Notes: a model not told the origin generated them from the sequence alone. A stretch of 64,000 bases of DNA from Cronobacter condimenti 1330 (GCF_001277255.1 NZ_CP012264.1:2542001-2606000), one strand, 5' to 3'; shown: positions 25,439 through 35,101, numbered from the stretch's first letter. Made by a program: numbers and translations.

Positions 25439-27172
25439 GTGAATATTCAGGCTCTTCTCTCAGAAAAAGTCAGTCAGGCGCTGATTGCCGCAGGTGCGCC
25501 TGCGGATTGCGAACCCCAGGTTCGCCAGTCAGCCAGAGCGCAGTTCGGCGACTATCAGGCTAACGGCGTGATGGCTATCGCTAAAAAACTGGGCATGCCG
25601 CCGCGACAATTCGCCGAGCAGGCTCTGGCCCATCTGGATCTCACCGGGATTGCCGCGAAAACGGAAATCGCAGGCCCGGGCTTTATCAATATTTTCCTCG
25701 ATCCGGCATTTCTGGCTAAACACGTCGATGCAGCCGTCGCATCCGATCGCGCGGGCGTTGAGAAAGTGTCCGCGCCGCAGACTATCGTGGTTGACTACTC
25801 TGCGCCGAACGTCGCCAAAGAAATGCACGTGGGCCATGTTCGCTCCACCATCATTGGTGATGCTTCCGTGCGTACGCTGGAGTTTCTCGGCCATAACGTG
25901 ATTCGTGCTAACCATGTCGGCGACTGGGGCACCCAGTTCGGCATGCTGATCGCCTGGCTTGAAAAACAGCAGCAGGAAAACGCCGGCGAGATGGCACTGT
26001 CCGATCTCGAAGGCTTTTACCGCGAAGCCAAAAAACATTACGACGAAGATGAAGAATTCGCCGCGCGCGCGCGCAGCTACGTTGTGAAACTGCAAGGCGG
26101 CGATGAATATTGCCGCGAGATGTGGCGCAAACTCGTCGACATCACCATGGCGCAGAACCAGATAACCTATGAGCGTCTGAACGTGACCCTGACGCGCAAA
26201 GACGTGATGGGCGAAAGCCTCTATAACCCGATGCTGCCTGGCATTGTGGCCGACCTTAAAGCCAAAGGGCTGGCAGTGGAGAGCGAAGGCGCGACCGTCG
26301 TATTCCTGGACGAGTTCAAGAATAAAGAAGGCGAACCGATGGGCGTCATCATCCAGAAAAAGGATGGCGGCTACCTCTACACCACCACCGATATCGCGTG
26401 TGCGAAATATCGCTACGAAACGCTGCATGCCGACCGCGTGCTTTATTACATCGACTCCCGCCAGCACCAGCACCTGATGCAGGCGTGGACCATCGTGCGT
26501 AAAGCGGGTTACGTGCCGGAATCGGTGCCGCTGGAACATCACATGTTCGGCATGATGCTTGGCAAAGACGGTAAGCCGTTCAAAACCCGCGCGGGCGGCA
26601 CCATTAAGCTTTCTGAGCTGCTGGACGAAGCGCTGGATCGCGCACGTCGTCTCGTCGCTGAAAAGAACCCGGATATGCCGGCTGACGAGCTGGAAAAACT
26701 GGCGAACGCTGTTGGCATTGGCGCAGTGAAATATGCCGATCTCTCGAAGAGCCGCACCACCGATTATATTTTCGACTGGGACAACATGCTGGCCTTTGAG
26801 GGCAACACCGCGCCGTATATGCAGTACGCCTATACCCGCGTGCTGTCGGTGTTCCGCAAAGCGGGCGTGGCAGAAAGCGAACTCACCGCGCCGGTTATCA
26901 TTCAGGATGACCGCGAAGCGCAGCTCGCGGCACGCCTGTTACAGTTTGAAGAGATTCTGGGCGTGGTCGCGCGCGACGGTACGCCGCACGTGATGTGCGC
27001 CTATCTCTACGACCTGGCAGGTCTGTTCTCGGGCTTCTATGAGCACTGCCCTATCCTGACCGCAGATACCGACGCGCTGCGCCAGAGCCGCCTGAAGCTG
27101 GCGCTCCTGACGGCGAAAACGCTGAAGCTTGGTCTGGACACGCTTGGCATCGAAACCGTCGAACGCATGTAA
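25439..27172 (+). CDS. argS: Arginine--tRNA ligase
   Basis: 577 aa class I synthetase. It starts with GTG at 25439, as does E. coli argS; the N-terminus NIQALLSEKVSQALIAAG matches. The HIGH-type motif is EMHVGHVRSTI, and the N-terminal Add-1 domain and C-terminal DALR anticodon-binding domain (NTAPYMQYAYTRVLSVFRK) are present. It charges tRNA-Arg. A strong terminator follows. Confidence 0.98.
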   Translation: MNIQALLSEKVSQALIAAGAPADCEPQVRQSARAQFGDYQANGVMAIAKKLGMPPRQFAEQALAHLDLTGIAAKTEIAGPGFINIFLDPAFLAKHVDAAVASDRAGVEKVSAPQTIVVDYSAPNVAKEMHVGHVRSTIIGDASVRTLEFLGHNVIRANHVGDWGTQFGMLIAWLEKQQQENAGEMALSDLEGFYREAKKHYDEDEEFAARARSYVVKLQGGDEYCREMWRKLVDITMAQNQITYERLNVTLTRKDVMGESLYNPMLPGIVADLKAKGLAVESEGATVVFLDEFKNKEGEPMGVIIQKKDGGYLYTTTDIACAKYRYETLHADRVLYYIDSRQHQHLMQAWTIVRKAGYVPESVPLEHHMFGMMLGKDGKPFKTRAGGTIKLSELLDEALDRARRLVAEKNPDMPADELEKLANAVGIGAVKYADLSKSRTTDYIFDWDNMLAFEGNTAPYMQYAYTRVLSVFRKAGVAESELTAPVIIQDDREAQLAARLLQFEEILGVVARDGTPHVMCAYLYDLAGLFSGFYEHCPILTADTDALRQSRLKLALLTAKTLKLGLDTLGIETVERM

Positions 27173-27190
27173 GCCACGCCACGGTAAGAC

Positions 27191-27219
27191 AAAAAGGCCC
27201 GTCACTGACGGGCCTTTTT
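27191..27219 (+). terminator. Terminator of argS
   Basis: A perfect 13-bp stem (AAAAAGGCCCGTC/GACGGGCCTTTTT) with an ACT loop lies 18 bp after the argS stop. It can also serve the convergent iprA-like gene. Confidence 0.92.
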
Positions 27220-27240
27220 ATTGCCGTCTTCCCACAGGCC

Positions 27241-27867
27241 TTAATACTTCTGAGGTAGCCTGCCGATAGACAGCAACCGGCCCCGCTGAATTTCGATATA
27301 ACCGCCTTTGCGTAACTCCTGAATCACTTTCATAACATAACTTTTCGATAAATTTGTGGTGCTGGTAATGTACTGGCTGGCATTAATATTCAGGCGCGTT
27401 TCCAGCGGCATTTCGCCAAGGGTGATTAAAGACTTTCTGACTAATACATAAGAATCGGCAGCATAAAAGTGGTAAGTTTTCCACATCAGCACATGATAAT
27501 AATAGGAGATAACGCAACTGAGTTCCTTCCATAACTGCTGTTCTTCAATGACGTTAAAAAAGTCTGCCCGATTAATTCGTTTTACCAGACTATCTTCTTT
27601 CATTATTAATCGAAAACGTTCAAGCCGAACGTTATGAGGCTGAAGCGAAATACCCACTATTTGCGTCCGATTGGTTTCAAAAAAAATGAGATTATCCCAA
27701 TCCCTTGTCAGTGCGAGACTGCCCGACAACAAAACATTGATATATTCGTCATTGTGCGTCAGGCATGAGCCGCGGGGATATTCTTTAATGGTACCGTGAC
27801 AATGCAAGGCGTTAATCAGCGCGTTTATCTGGGCATCCGGCCGTTGAGGTAAAGGATAGTGGTTCAT
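27241..27867 (-). CDS. IprA-family winged-helix transcriptional regulator
   Basis: 208 aa. The C-terminal segment (VMKVIQELRKGGYIEIQRGR then LLSIGRLPQKY) and the middle EEQQLWKELSCVISYY resemble E. coli IprA (YaiV), whose family has an N-terminal cyclic-nucleotide-like domain and a C-terminal helix-turn-helix. The N-terminal half (HCHGTIKEYPRGSCLTHND) fits that divergent cNMP-like fold without obvious nucleotide-binding residues. IprA has been linked to oxidative-stress sensitivity in Salmonella. The gene is flanked by AT-rich DNA and has no E. coli counterpart at this site, suggesting acquisition or a paralogue. Targets are unknown. Confidence 0.7.
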   Translation of the reverse strand: MNHYPLPQRPDAQINALINALHCHGTIKEYPRGSCLTHNDEYINVLLSGSLALTRDWDNLIFFETNRTQIVGISLQPHNVRLERFRLIMKEDSLVKRINRADFFNVIEEQQLWKELSCVISYYYHVLMWKTYHFYAADSYVLVRKSLITLGEMPLETRLNINASQYITSTTNLSKSYVMKVIQELRKGGYIEIQRGRLLSIGRLPQKY

Positions 27868-28434
27868 TTATATGATCCATCAGGAGTAACGCGTTCGCAG
27901 CCAGGCACAGCGATTCCGGCACTATCCGAAAGACAGGCCCGCGCGCGAAGGCGTTATCAGTTATGCAACCGCTTAGCCAGACGAAAAACCATGTCTTTTC
28001 GTCCGGTTAATGCCGTCAGGGCATTAACGCGACATAAAGACACTGAGCGAAATGCATCCATGTACAGCATCTGGAAAGAATATTCTTAGCGCAACGCAAA
28101 GAATCACAGGCGTCATAGCAGCGAAATTGCGGAAATTACCTGATTATTGTCTTTGAGAAAAAAGAATCGACAATAATGGCAGTGCGGCTGGCATTTTAAA
28201 GACTGACAATAAAGAAACAAGCCTCGATAACTTACTTTTTTGGAATAAAATAGTATTGAAAAATACAATAAGAGCCGAATAAGCGCATTTAAATATCATC
28301 AAACTCATTAAAACAGAGATTCTGTATAAATAAGCTAATACTGATGTTTTAATGTCTTATTGGTGTTGCGGTAAACCAGACAGGCTGACATCGGGGTGAA
28401 TTAAACGCTAAATGCATGATAAGGACAATCGGAT
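27868..28434. other. AT-rich intergenic region between regulator and rhamnogalacturonide operon
   Basis: About 570 bp with no convincing gene. The part 28090-28420 is much more AT-rich than the surroundings, as expected of H-NS-bound or regulatory DNA upstream of a horizontally acquired regulator. A small open frame at 27859-28089 lacks a family match and overlaps the regulator start. No tRNA or repeat was recognised. Confidence 0.5.
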
Positions 28435-28470
28435 TGCAGCCGCGCCCGACCCCGTCGGTGCGCGGCTGCA
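28435..28470 (-). terminator. Very stable hairpin at the end of the rhamnogalacturonide operon
   Basis: An 11-bp stem (TGCAGCCGCGC with GCGCGGCTGCA) continues after one bulged base into a further 5-bp stem (CCGAC/GTCGG), five bases past the stop of the hydrolase. There is no clear T-run, so it may stabilise the mRNA 3' end rather than act alone as a terminator. Confidence 0.5.
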
Positions 28471-28474
28471 CAGG

Positions 28475-29614
28475 TTACAGGAATGTCCGCAAATATTCCG
28501 TCAGACAGAGAATAGCCATCGCCTGGCCGTACGGCATCGAGGTCAGCGGGATCTGGCGATAAAACGTCAGATCGCTGCCCATCCCGGTACCAAACGACAC
28601 CTGCAACAGTTCGCCCTGCGGTGAGATATTCGCCACGACACCTTTAATGGCTTTTTCCGCGACGACGGCATACTCCTTACCGATGTAGCGTTTACGCACC
28701 GCCTTTAGCAGGCCATAGGCAAACCCGGCGGTCGCCGAGGCCTCAAGATACGATGTCGGGTCGTCAAGCAGCGTATGCCACAGGCCGCTGTCATCCTGAC
28801 ATTTTGCGAGCGCCGCCGCCTGGCATTCCAGCACCTGCGTCAGATAACGACGCACCGCGTGGTTTTCCGGCCAGTCCATCAGTTCGAGGAAATCAGGGAT
28901 AACGATAGTCAGCCAGCTGTTGCCGCGCGCCCAGCGGGCCTTCGCGAAATTATGGCTGCCCTCGTAATTCCAGCCGTGGAACCAAAGCCCCGTCTCTCTG
29001 TCCATCAGGTTCTGTACGTGCAGCAGGAACTGATAGACCGCCTCTTCAACATACTCGGGCCGGTCGAGCAGCTTGCCAATTTTGGCAAGCGGCAGCACCG
29101 TCATCATCAGGGTGTCATCCCACATCTGTTGATGGTTTTCTTCGGCAAGCGTGATGTGCTGCATGCCGCCATGTTCGGTGCGCGGCATTTCATACATCGC
29201 CCACTCAGCCCAGGTCTCCAGCCACGGCAGCAGACGGGTATCGCCGGTTTCTTCAAAGCGGTACGCGAGCGTCAGGAACGGGGCCATGGTATTGACGTTT
29301 TTGGTAGTGGCGCCCTCGGCAAAGCGCGCAGCGAACCAGTCGTCAATCACTGCGCGCATCTGGTCGTCGCCGGTCTGGCGGTAATACTGATAAATACCGT
29401 ACAGCCCGACGCCGTGCGTCCATTCCCAGCCTGCCCAGCCTTTGGTATCGATAACCCGTCCATCATCAAGACGCAGCAGGAACTGGCCGGTCTCATCCTT
29501 AATGTTAATCAGGTTGTCGGTAATTTTATGAATCATCGCCTTCAGTTCGTCGCGGGCGATGAAGCGCTCGGGCTGACGCAGCAGCGGGCTATGTTTTACA
29601 GGCCAGACAATCAT
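28475..29614 (-). CDS. Unsaturated rhamnogalacturonyl hydrolase (GH88/GH105 family)
   Basis: 379 aa with the (alpha/alpha)6-barrel of GH105 (YteR/RhiN type). Landmarks: GWEWTHGVGLYGIYQYYRQT, the catalytic Asp region HQQMWDDTLMMTVLPLAKIG, FHGWNYEGSHNFAKARWARG and YLEASATAGFAYGLLKAVRK. It removes the unsaturated uronic acid from rhamnogalacturonan fragments produced by pectin lyases. No signal peptide is visible, so it acts in the cytoplasm on imported oligomers. It overlaps the upstream transporter stop by one base (TAATG), so they are co-translated. Confidence 0.9.
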   Translation of the reverse strand: MIVWPVKHSPLLRQPERFIARDELKAMIHKITDNLINIKDETGQFLLRLDDGRVIDTKGWAGWEWTHGVGLYGIYQYYRQTGDDQMRAVIDDWFAARFAEGATTKNVNTMAPFLTLAYRFEETGDTRLLPWLETWAEWAMYEMPRTEHGGMQHITLAEENHQQMWDDTLMMTVLPLAKIGKLLDRPEYVEEAVYQFLLHVQNLMDRETGLWFHGWNYEGSHNFAKARWARGNSWLTIVIPDFLELMDWPENHAVRRYLTQVLECQAAALAKCQDDSGLWHTLLDDPTSYLEASATAGFAYGLLKAVRKRYIGKEYAVVAEKAIKGVVANISPQGELLQVSFGTGMGSDLTFYRQIPLTSMPYGQAMAILCLTEYLRTFL

Positions 29615-31200
29615 TAACTTAACCTCTGTGTCGTATCAAATTCAGGAGTGGTCTCTTTCAGCGCAGGCGCGGCCGGCTTATTGCGGTTGAGATAGCCGAT
29701 ATTGTTATTGCCCCACAGATTTTCATAAGGCAGGCCCGCCAGCATTTCGACGGTCGCACGGTTTACCGGGCTGATGTTTTCAGGTATCGCGCGGCCGCTG
29801 GCACGCATTCTGGCAGTCTCTTCGCGCAGAATACTGTGCGTTTTCAGGTTGAGCTTAAAGCGCAGCGAAATCAGGAAACCGCAGGCCAGCACGATGATAG
29901 TACCAACGCTTAAAATCGTGAGGATGGTGTGGCTTACCGCGGGAGCCTGGGTGCTCTGGCCAGAAACAAAGCCGGACATCTGCATCACGATACCCACCAG
30001 CATCACCGCGCCTGCCTGCGAGGCTTTACGGGTCAGCGTCATAATGCCTGCGAAAATCCCTTCGCGGCGCTGGCCGGTCACCACTTCATCCACATCAGCG
30101 ATATAGGTGTAAGTGTTCCACGGCACATAGTTAATACCGCCGCGGCCAAGGCCCGCCAGTGCGGAGACAAGCAGCAGCAGCGCATAAATATCGCTCATGC
30201 CGGTGTAATAGAGCAGCGCATAAGAGATTGAGCTTAAGCCAAACAGCACGACCACCATGCGGTAAGACGGCGCAGGCCCAAAGCGAATACACAGCGGGAT
30301 CATCGCGATAACCGCGATAAACTGGAAAATCGCCATCGTGCCGAGAAGGTTCGAGGCAACAGACGCTTCCTGCATCAGCACAAACACCACGTAATACGTA
30401 AACACGGCGTTGAAAACGTCCTGAGCTATATAGCCACCGAGGTACATACCAAGATGCTGGCGGAAAATTTTAATGCGCAGCGTGGAGGAGAGTTCAACAA
30501 ACAGGCGGCGCAGGCTCTGGCCAAGCGTCAGGTTTTTCTTCTCTTCTTCCGCGCGCAGCGCCGCTTCTGACCAATCTTCACGCGGACGTTCCCAGGTGAA
30601 AATCCACACCAGCGTCAGCATAATCGCGCACAGCACAGAGAAAACCAGGCTCGCGTAGAAGAATGAAACCGCGTTGTCTTTGCCAAAGTGGGTCAGCAGT
30701 ACGCCCGGCAGGAAGGACGCCAGAATCGCAGACATTTGCGCCATGGAGATACGCGCGCCGGAGAATTTGGTCTTCTGTTTGAAATCGTCGGTCATCTCCG
30801 GCACCAGTGTTTCATAAGGCACCAGAATCATGGTGTAGACCACGTCAAACAGCAGATACGTCAGCAGGTAATACCAGAAGCCCATATCCCCGACCCACAT
30901 CAGCGAATAGCTGAAGACGCAGGGAATACCGAGCAGAATGAAGAATTTACGCCGACCAAAGCGGCGGCCAAACCAGGTCGTGCCGAAGTTATCCGTCAGA
31001 AAGCCCATCAGCGGGCTTACCACGGCGTCGAGCACCCTGGCCGCGGCAAAAATAAACGTCGCCTCGATAGGCGATAAGCCGCAGAAGGTGGTGTAGAAGT
31101 ACAGAAGCCAGGCTGCCGTCAGGGCGGTTGTTCCTGCGCCGAGGAAGTCTCCTGACCCATAGGCAAGGTAATTTGCCAGTCCTATCTTACGCGTTTTCAT
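29614..31200 (-). CDS. Rhamnogalacturonide/oligosaccharide MFS transporter (GPH family, RhiT-like)
   Basis: 528 aa from the ATG at 31200, whose N-terminus (MKTRKIGLANYLAYGSGDFL) starts the GPH cation-symporter domain. Longer frames to 31341 add a stretch without family features. About 12 membrane segments are visible; LTDNFGTTWFGRRFGRRKFF is the conserved loop 2-3 motif. Location immediately before the unsaturated rhamnogalacturonyl hydrolase suggests it imports the same oligomers, as RhiT does in pectin-degrading enterobacteria. Exact substrate is inferred. Confidence 0.85.
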   Translation of the reverse strand: MKTRKIGLANYLAYGSGDFLGAGTTALTAAWLLYFYTTFCGLSPIEATFIFAAARVLDAVVSPLMGFLTDNFGTTWFGRRFGRRKFFILLGIPCVFSYSLMWVGDMGFWYYLLTYLLFDVVYTMILVPYETLVPEMTDDFKQKTKFSGARISMAQMSAILASFLPGVLLTHFGKDNAVSFFYASLVFSVLCAIMLTLVWIFTWERPREDWSEAALRAEEEKKNLTLGQSLRRLFVELSSTLRIKIFRQHLGMYLGGYIAQDVFNAVFTYYVVFVLMQEASVASNLLGTMAIFQFIAVIAMIPLCIRFGPAPSYRMVVVLFGLSSISYALLYYTGMSDIYALLLLVSALAGLGRGGINYVPWNTYTYIADVDEVVTGQRREGIFAGIMTLTRKASQAGAVMLVGIVMQMSGFVSGQSTQAPAVSHTILTILSVGTIIVLACGFLISLRFKLNLKTHSILREETARMRASGRAIPENISPVNRATVEMLAGLPYENLWGNNNIGYLNRNKPAAPALKETTPEFDTTQRLS

Positions 31201-31250
31201 CGCCGTCACCCTGTGTATTTTTATTAGGAGCCCCGCGCTCGCGCCGGGCG

Positions 31251-31266
31251 TGTGGGAGCTATCACG
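31251..31266. promoter_or_regulatory. Possible CRP site upstream of the rhamnogalacturonide operon
   Basis: TGTGG-N6-TCACG is a two-mismatch CRP half-site pair centred 58 bp upstream of the transporter start. Catabolite control would fit a sugar-oligomer operon. Match found by eye. Confidence 0.35.
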
Positions 31267-31418
31267 GCTAAAGTAAAAGTATGGCGGGTGGGAAACCTTT
31301 TCTTTTTTGCCATCTGAAACGGAAATCTGGCAAAAATACAAAGAGCGCTGCCGTCAGCTTCACTGATTTATAAAACAGCGTTTCGAAGGGTTCAAAGCGA
31401 GAGTTCAGAAATGCGAGC

Positions 31419-31444
31419 CAGCCGCCAAAAAAGCGTGGCGGCTG
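31419..31444 (-). terminator. Hairpin downstream of flhE
   Basis: A 9-bp stem (CAGCCGCCA/TGGCGGCTG) with an 8-base loop lies 34 bp past the flhE stop. No T-run follows, so termination is uncertain. Confidence 0.4.
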
Positions 31445-31477
31445 AAGGAGTAAAGGCGAGTAGCTTAGTAAGAAAAA

Positions 31478-31882
31478 TTAGCGGTAGTTGACGATAACCT
31501 GGCTGCTGCGCACTTCGAGCGCCGGGAACATCCGTCCGCCGCCAGGCACTTCAAAGATAAAGCGCAGGGGTTCTGCCGCCGGCACATTGGTAAACGCACG
31601 CGTTGTGCCGGTTTGGTCATCTATCTGTACGCAACGGGTCTGCGAGCACAACCGGGTAACAAGCCCGGCAGGCGTCGGGCCAATCAACTCATAACGCCAT
31701 ACCACCAGCGTCATCACGCCCTGCGGGGGCGGTGAATCCTGGGGTGCCAACACAGGCGACGAGGCCGCCATGCCGCGCTGGCTTAACACCGGCCCCATTG
31801 CGCTTGCCTGCCAGGCGCCCTCACCCATCGCGTTTGCGAAAAAAGGCAGCGTCAGTAAGAGTGTCAGGGCCAGTGCGCGCAT
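31478..31882 (-). CDS. flhE: Flagellar protein FlhE
   Basis: 134 aa with a signal peptide (MRALALTLLLTLPFFANAMG). It is a periplasmic protein that in Salmonella prevents proton leakage through the flagellar export apparatus. The start overlaps the flhA stop by one base. Match to family is by position, size and the segment LEVRSSQVIVNYR at the C-terminus. Confidence 0.9.
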   Translation of the reverse strand: MRALALTLLLTLPFFANAMGEGAWQASAMGPVLSQRGMAASSPVLAPQDSPPPQGVMTLVVWRYELIGPTPAGLVTRLCSQTRCVQIDDQTGTTRAFTNVPAAEPLRFIFEVPGGGRMFPALEVRSSQVIVNYR

Positions 31883-33960
31883 TATTTACCCCCGATGCTG
31901 GATGTCATACGGATGTTGCGGTTATCCGACAGCTCCAGGTTTGAGAGCACCACCAGCTGTGGCAGATTGCGGCGCAGGAAGCGCGCCAGCAGCGGACGCA
32001 GCGCGTGGTTCACCAGCAGCACCGGCGGTGCGCCCAGCATTTCCTGACGCGACAATGCCTCTTGCGCCTGCTCAAGCAGACGGTCTGCAAGACCCGGCTC
32101 CAGGCCGCCACCGCCCTGCAACGCCTGCAACAGGAGACGCTCAAGCGCGGTATCAAGCCCAATCACCTGCACTTCATCATTACCCGGGAACCACTGCTGG
32201 GTAATTGCGCGGCCCAGCGCCACACGCACGACAGTCGTGAGCTCATGCGGGTCATTCTGGACAGGCGCATGTTCTGCAAGCGTTTCCAGAATGGTACGCA
32301 TATCGCGAATAGGCACCTTCTCGGCGAGCAGGTTTTGCAGCACTTTGTGCAGCGTAGTGAGTGTCACCACGCCCGGCACCAGATCTTCGGTCAGTTTCGG
32401 CAGCTCTTTGCTGACGCGGTCGAGCAACTGTTGCGCCTCCTGACGGCCAAACAGCTCGGCAGAATACTGCGCAATCAGGTGGTTGAGGTGTGTTGCCACG
32501 ACGGTGCTCGCTTCAACGACCGTAAAGCCCTGAATCTGCGCCTGCTCTTTCAGTGCGCTCTCAATCCAGATAGCAGCCAGACCAAACGCCGGATCGACCG
32601 TCGGTTCGCCAGGCAGCGAGCCTGCGGCGGTACCCGGGTTAATCGCCAGCCAGCGGCCTGGATAGGCTTCGCCGCTGCCGATTTCCACACCTTTCATCAG
32701 AATGCGGTAGCGGGCCGGCGGCAGATCCATATTGTCGCGGATATGCACTACCGGCGGCAGGAAGCCAAGATCCTGCGCGAATTTCTTACGGATACTGCGG
32801 ATACGGCCCAACAGTTCGCCATCCTGCTGCATATCCACCATCGGGATCAGGCGGTAGCCCACTTCCATCCCCAGGGAATCTTCCAGCTGAACGTCGTTCC
32901 AGGTCGCTTCCACGGCCTGAGGGTTATCCTGCTGAATGACCGGCGCAGGCGCGGCAGGCGCCTGCTGTTCGCGACCGCGCATCCACCAGGCAAGCCCCAG
33001 CAGTGCGGCGGTAAACAGCAGGAACACAAAGTTAGGCATCCCCGGCACCATCCCGAGCAGGCCGAGTACGGCGGCGCTCAGCACCATGACGCGCGGGTTG
33101 TTGAACAGCTGGCCGACCATCTGTTCGCCGACGTCCTGATCGGTGGCGACGCGGGTCACGATAACGCCCGCGGCGGTTGAAATCACCAGCGCCGGGATCT
33201 GAGCGACCAGACCGTCACCGATGGTCAGCAGCGTATAGCTTTCTGCCGCGTGGCCAACCGGCATGCCATGCTGCACGACACCCACCAGCAGGCCGCCGAT
33301 GACGTTGATAGCCATGATAAGCAAACCGGCGACGGCGTCGCCGCGCACGAATTTACTCGCACCGTCCATCGAACCGTAGAAGTCAGCTTCCTGGGTCACT
33401 TCGGTACGACGCTTCTTCGCCTCTTCTTCGCCAATAAGCCCGGCGTTGAGGTCGGCGTCGATAGCCATCTGTTTGCCTGGCATACCATCAAGTACGAAGC
33501 GCGCGCCGACTTCCGCGATACGCCCTGCACCTTTGGTGATAACCATGAAGTTGATGATGACGAGAATGATGAACACCACGATACCGATGGCGAAGTTCCC
33601 GCCGACCAGGAAGTGGCCGAACGCTTCTACCACCTTACCCGCCGCTGACGCGCCGGTGTGGCCTTCCATCAAAATGATACGTGTGGACGCGATGTTCAGC
33701 GCCAGACGCAGCAGCGTGGTAAACAGCAGAATGGTCGGAAACGCCGCGAACTCCAGCGTGCGCTGGGTGAACATAGCCACCAGCAGCACCATAATGGAAA
33801 GCGCGATGTTAAAGGTGAACAGCAAATCCAGGATGAAGGCCGGCAGCGGCAGCACCATCATCGACAGGATCATCAGGATGATAACCGGCCCGGCCAGAAT
33901 CTGCCATTGGGTCGATTTCAAATTGCCAGGCAGGCGCAGCATTGCCACCAGATTAGCCAT
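31882..33960 (-). CDS. flhA: Flagellar export gate protein FlhA
   Basis: 692 aa, same length as E. coli FlhA. Eight N-terminal membrane segments are followed by a large cytoplasmic domain that forms the nonameric export ring. The conserved cytoplasmic FHIPEP-type loop is visible in ARFVLDGMPGKQMAIDADLN and the proton-coupling region nearby. The 5' end overlaps flhB by 8 bp. Confidence 0.98.
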   Translation of the reverse strand: MANLVAMLRLPGNLKSTQWQILAGPVIILMILSMMVLPLPAFILDLLFTFNIALSIMVLLVAMFTQRTLEFAAFPTILLFTTLLRLALNIASTRIILMEGHTGASAAGKVVEAFGHFLVGGNFAIGIVVFIILVIINFMVITKGAGRIAEVGARFVLDGMPGKQMAIDADLNAGLIGEEEAKKRRTEVTQEADFYGSMDGASKFVRGDAVAGLLIMAINVIGGLLVGVVQHGMPVGHAAESYTLLTIGDGLVAQIPALVISTAAGVIVTRVATDQDVGEQMVGQLFNNPRVMVLSAAVLGLLGMVPGMPNFVFLLFTAALLGLAWWMRGREQQAPAAPAPVIQQDNPQAVEATWNDVQLEDSLGMEVGYRLIPMVDMQQDGELLGRIRSIRKKFAQDLGFLPPVVHIRDNMDLPPARYRILMKGVEIGSGEAYPGRWLAINPGTAAGSLPGEPTVDPAFGLAAIWIESALKEQAQIQGFTVVEASTVVATHLNHLIAQYSAELFGRQEAQQLLDRVSKELPKLTEDLVPGVVTLTTLHKVLQNLLAEKVPIRDMRTILETLAEHAPVQNDPHELTTVVRVALGRAITQQWFPGNDEVQVIGLDTALERLLLQALQGGGGLEPGLADRLLEQAQEALSRQEMLGAPPVLLVNHALRPLLARFLRRNLPQLVVLSNLELSDNRNIRMTSSIGGK

Positions 33961-35101
33961 CAGTGTCCTTCTCGTTCATAAAATCCAGTGCCTCAGGCAC
34001 CGGAAGGTTTTCAGGTTTCTTAGGAATCAAGCCGCCAGCAACACGCCAGCGCTTGAGTTGCCATACCCATGCCAGCACTTCCGCCACGGCCGCGTAGAGC
34101 TGGCCTGGGATCTGCTGACCGATTTCCGCATGCTTGTACAACGCACGCGCCAGCGGCGGTGCTTCCAGCATCGGAATTCGATGTTCATTACCAATTTCAC
34201 GAATACGCAGCGCCACCAGCCCCGCGCCTTTCGCCACCACACGTGGGGCGCTCATCTTGTTCTCGTCATACTGCAACGCCACCGAGTAGTGCGTCGGGTT
34301 GTTGACGATAACGTCGGCTTTCGGGATATCCGACATCATGCGACGACGGGCCGCTTCACGCTGCTGCTGGCGAATACGCCCTTTCACGTGCGGGTCGCCT
34401 TCCTGGTTTTTGAATTCGTCACGAATATCCTGGCGCGACATGCGTAATTTTTTGGTGTGGCTGATTATCTGCCAGAACACGTCGAAGCCGACCATTGGAA
34501 CCAGCCCCATCACAATCAGCACACAGCACAGCGCCACCAGATTCATCGCGTTGCGCATTGCGGCAATCGGCGATTCGCTGATAAGACGCATCATGTCAGG
34601 CCAGTTGTACATCAGGAAAAAGGCCGTCACGACGCCGACCAGTGCCGATTTCATAACGGCTTTCAGCAGTTCCGCCAGCGACTGCGATGAAAAAATACGT
34701 TTAATGCCCGGCAGCGGATTCAGCTTATCGAACTTAAAGGCCACCGCTTTGGTATTAAACAACAGACCACCTAAGAGCATCGGGGCGAACATCGCCACAA
34801 TCACCACGCCCATAATCAGCGGCACCAGCGCCATCAGCGCCTGCTTAATCAGGAAGCTAATCTGCCCGACGACGAGTTTGGGGTCGTTAATAATGCTGTG
34901 GTCAAAATGCAGACCGTGCGCGAGCATCGCCGCCAGTTGACGCGCCAAAAGCGAGCCGCCCATCCAAATCACCGCGACGCCAACCAGCAGCATCAGCATA
35001 GAGGTCAGCTCTCGGGATCGGGGGATCTGCCCTTCCTCACGCGCTTTTTCTAGTCGGTGGGGTGTGGGGGCTTCTGTTTTGTCGTCGCTATCGTCTGACA
35101 C
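33953..35101 (-). CDS. flhB: Flagellar type III export switch protein FlhB
   Basis: 382 aa. Four membrane segments precede a cytoplasmic domain with the autocleavage motif NPTH at residues 268-271 (VIVNNPTHYSVAL). Cleavage between Asn and Pro switches export from hook to filament subunits. It begins the flhBAE operon, about 130 bp after the cheZ stop with a terminator in between. Confidence 0.98.
   Translation of the reverse strand: MSDDSDDKTEAPTPHRLEKAREEGQIPRSRELTSMLMLLVGVAVIWMGGSLLARQLAAMLAHGLHFDHSIINDPKLVVGQISFLIKQALMALVPLIMGVVIVAMFAPMLLGGLLFNTKAVAFKFDKLNPLPGIKRIFSSQSLAELLKAVMKSALVGVVTAFFLMYNWPDMMRLISESPIAAMRNAMNLVALCCVLIVMGLVPMVGFDVFWQIISHTKKLRMSRQDIRDEFKNQEGDPHVKGRIRQQQREAARRRMMSDIPKADVIVNNPTHYSVALQYDENKMSAPRVVAKGAGLVALRIREIGNEHRIPMLEAPPLARALYKHAEIGQQIPGQLYAAVAEVLAWVWQLKRWRVAGGLIPKKPENLPVPEALDFMNEKDTDG

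Noticed and set aside
25529..26542. 337-codon frame on the minus strand
   Set aside because: Opposite argS, no recognisable domain.
27859..28089. Small 76-codon frame beside the IprA-like regulator
   Set aside because: No ribosome-binding site of note and no family; overlaps the regulator start.
32005..33180. 391-codon frame on the plus strand
   Set aside because: Opposite flhA; no family features, His/Gln/Arg-rich composition typical of antisense shadow.
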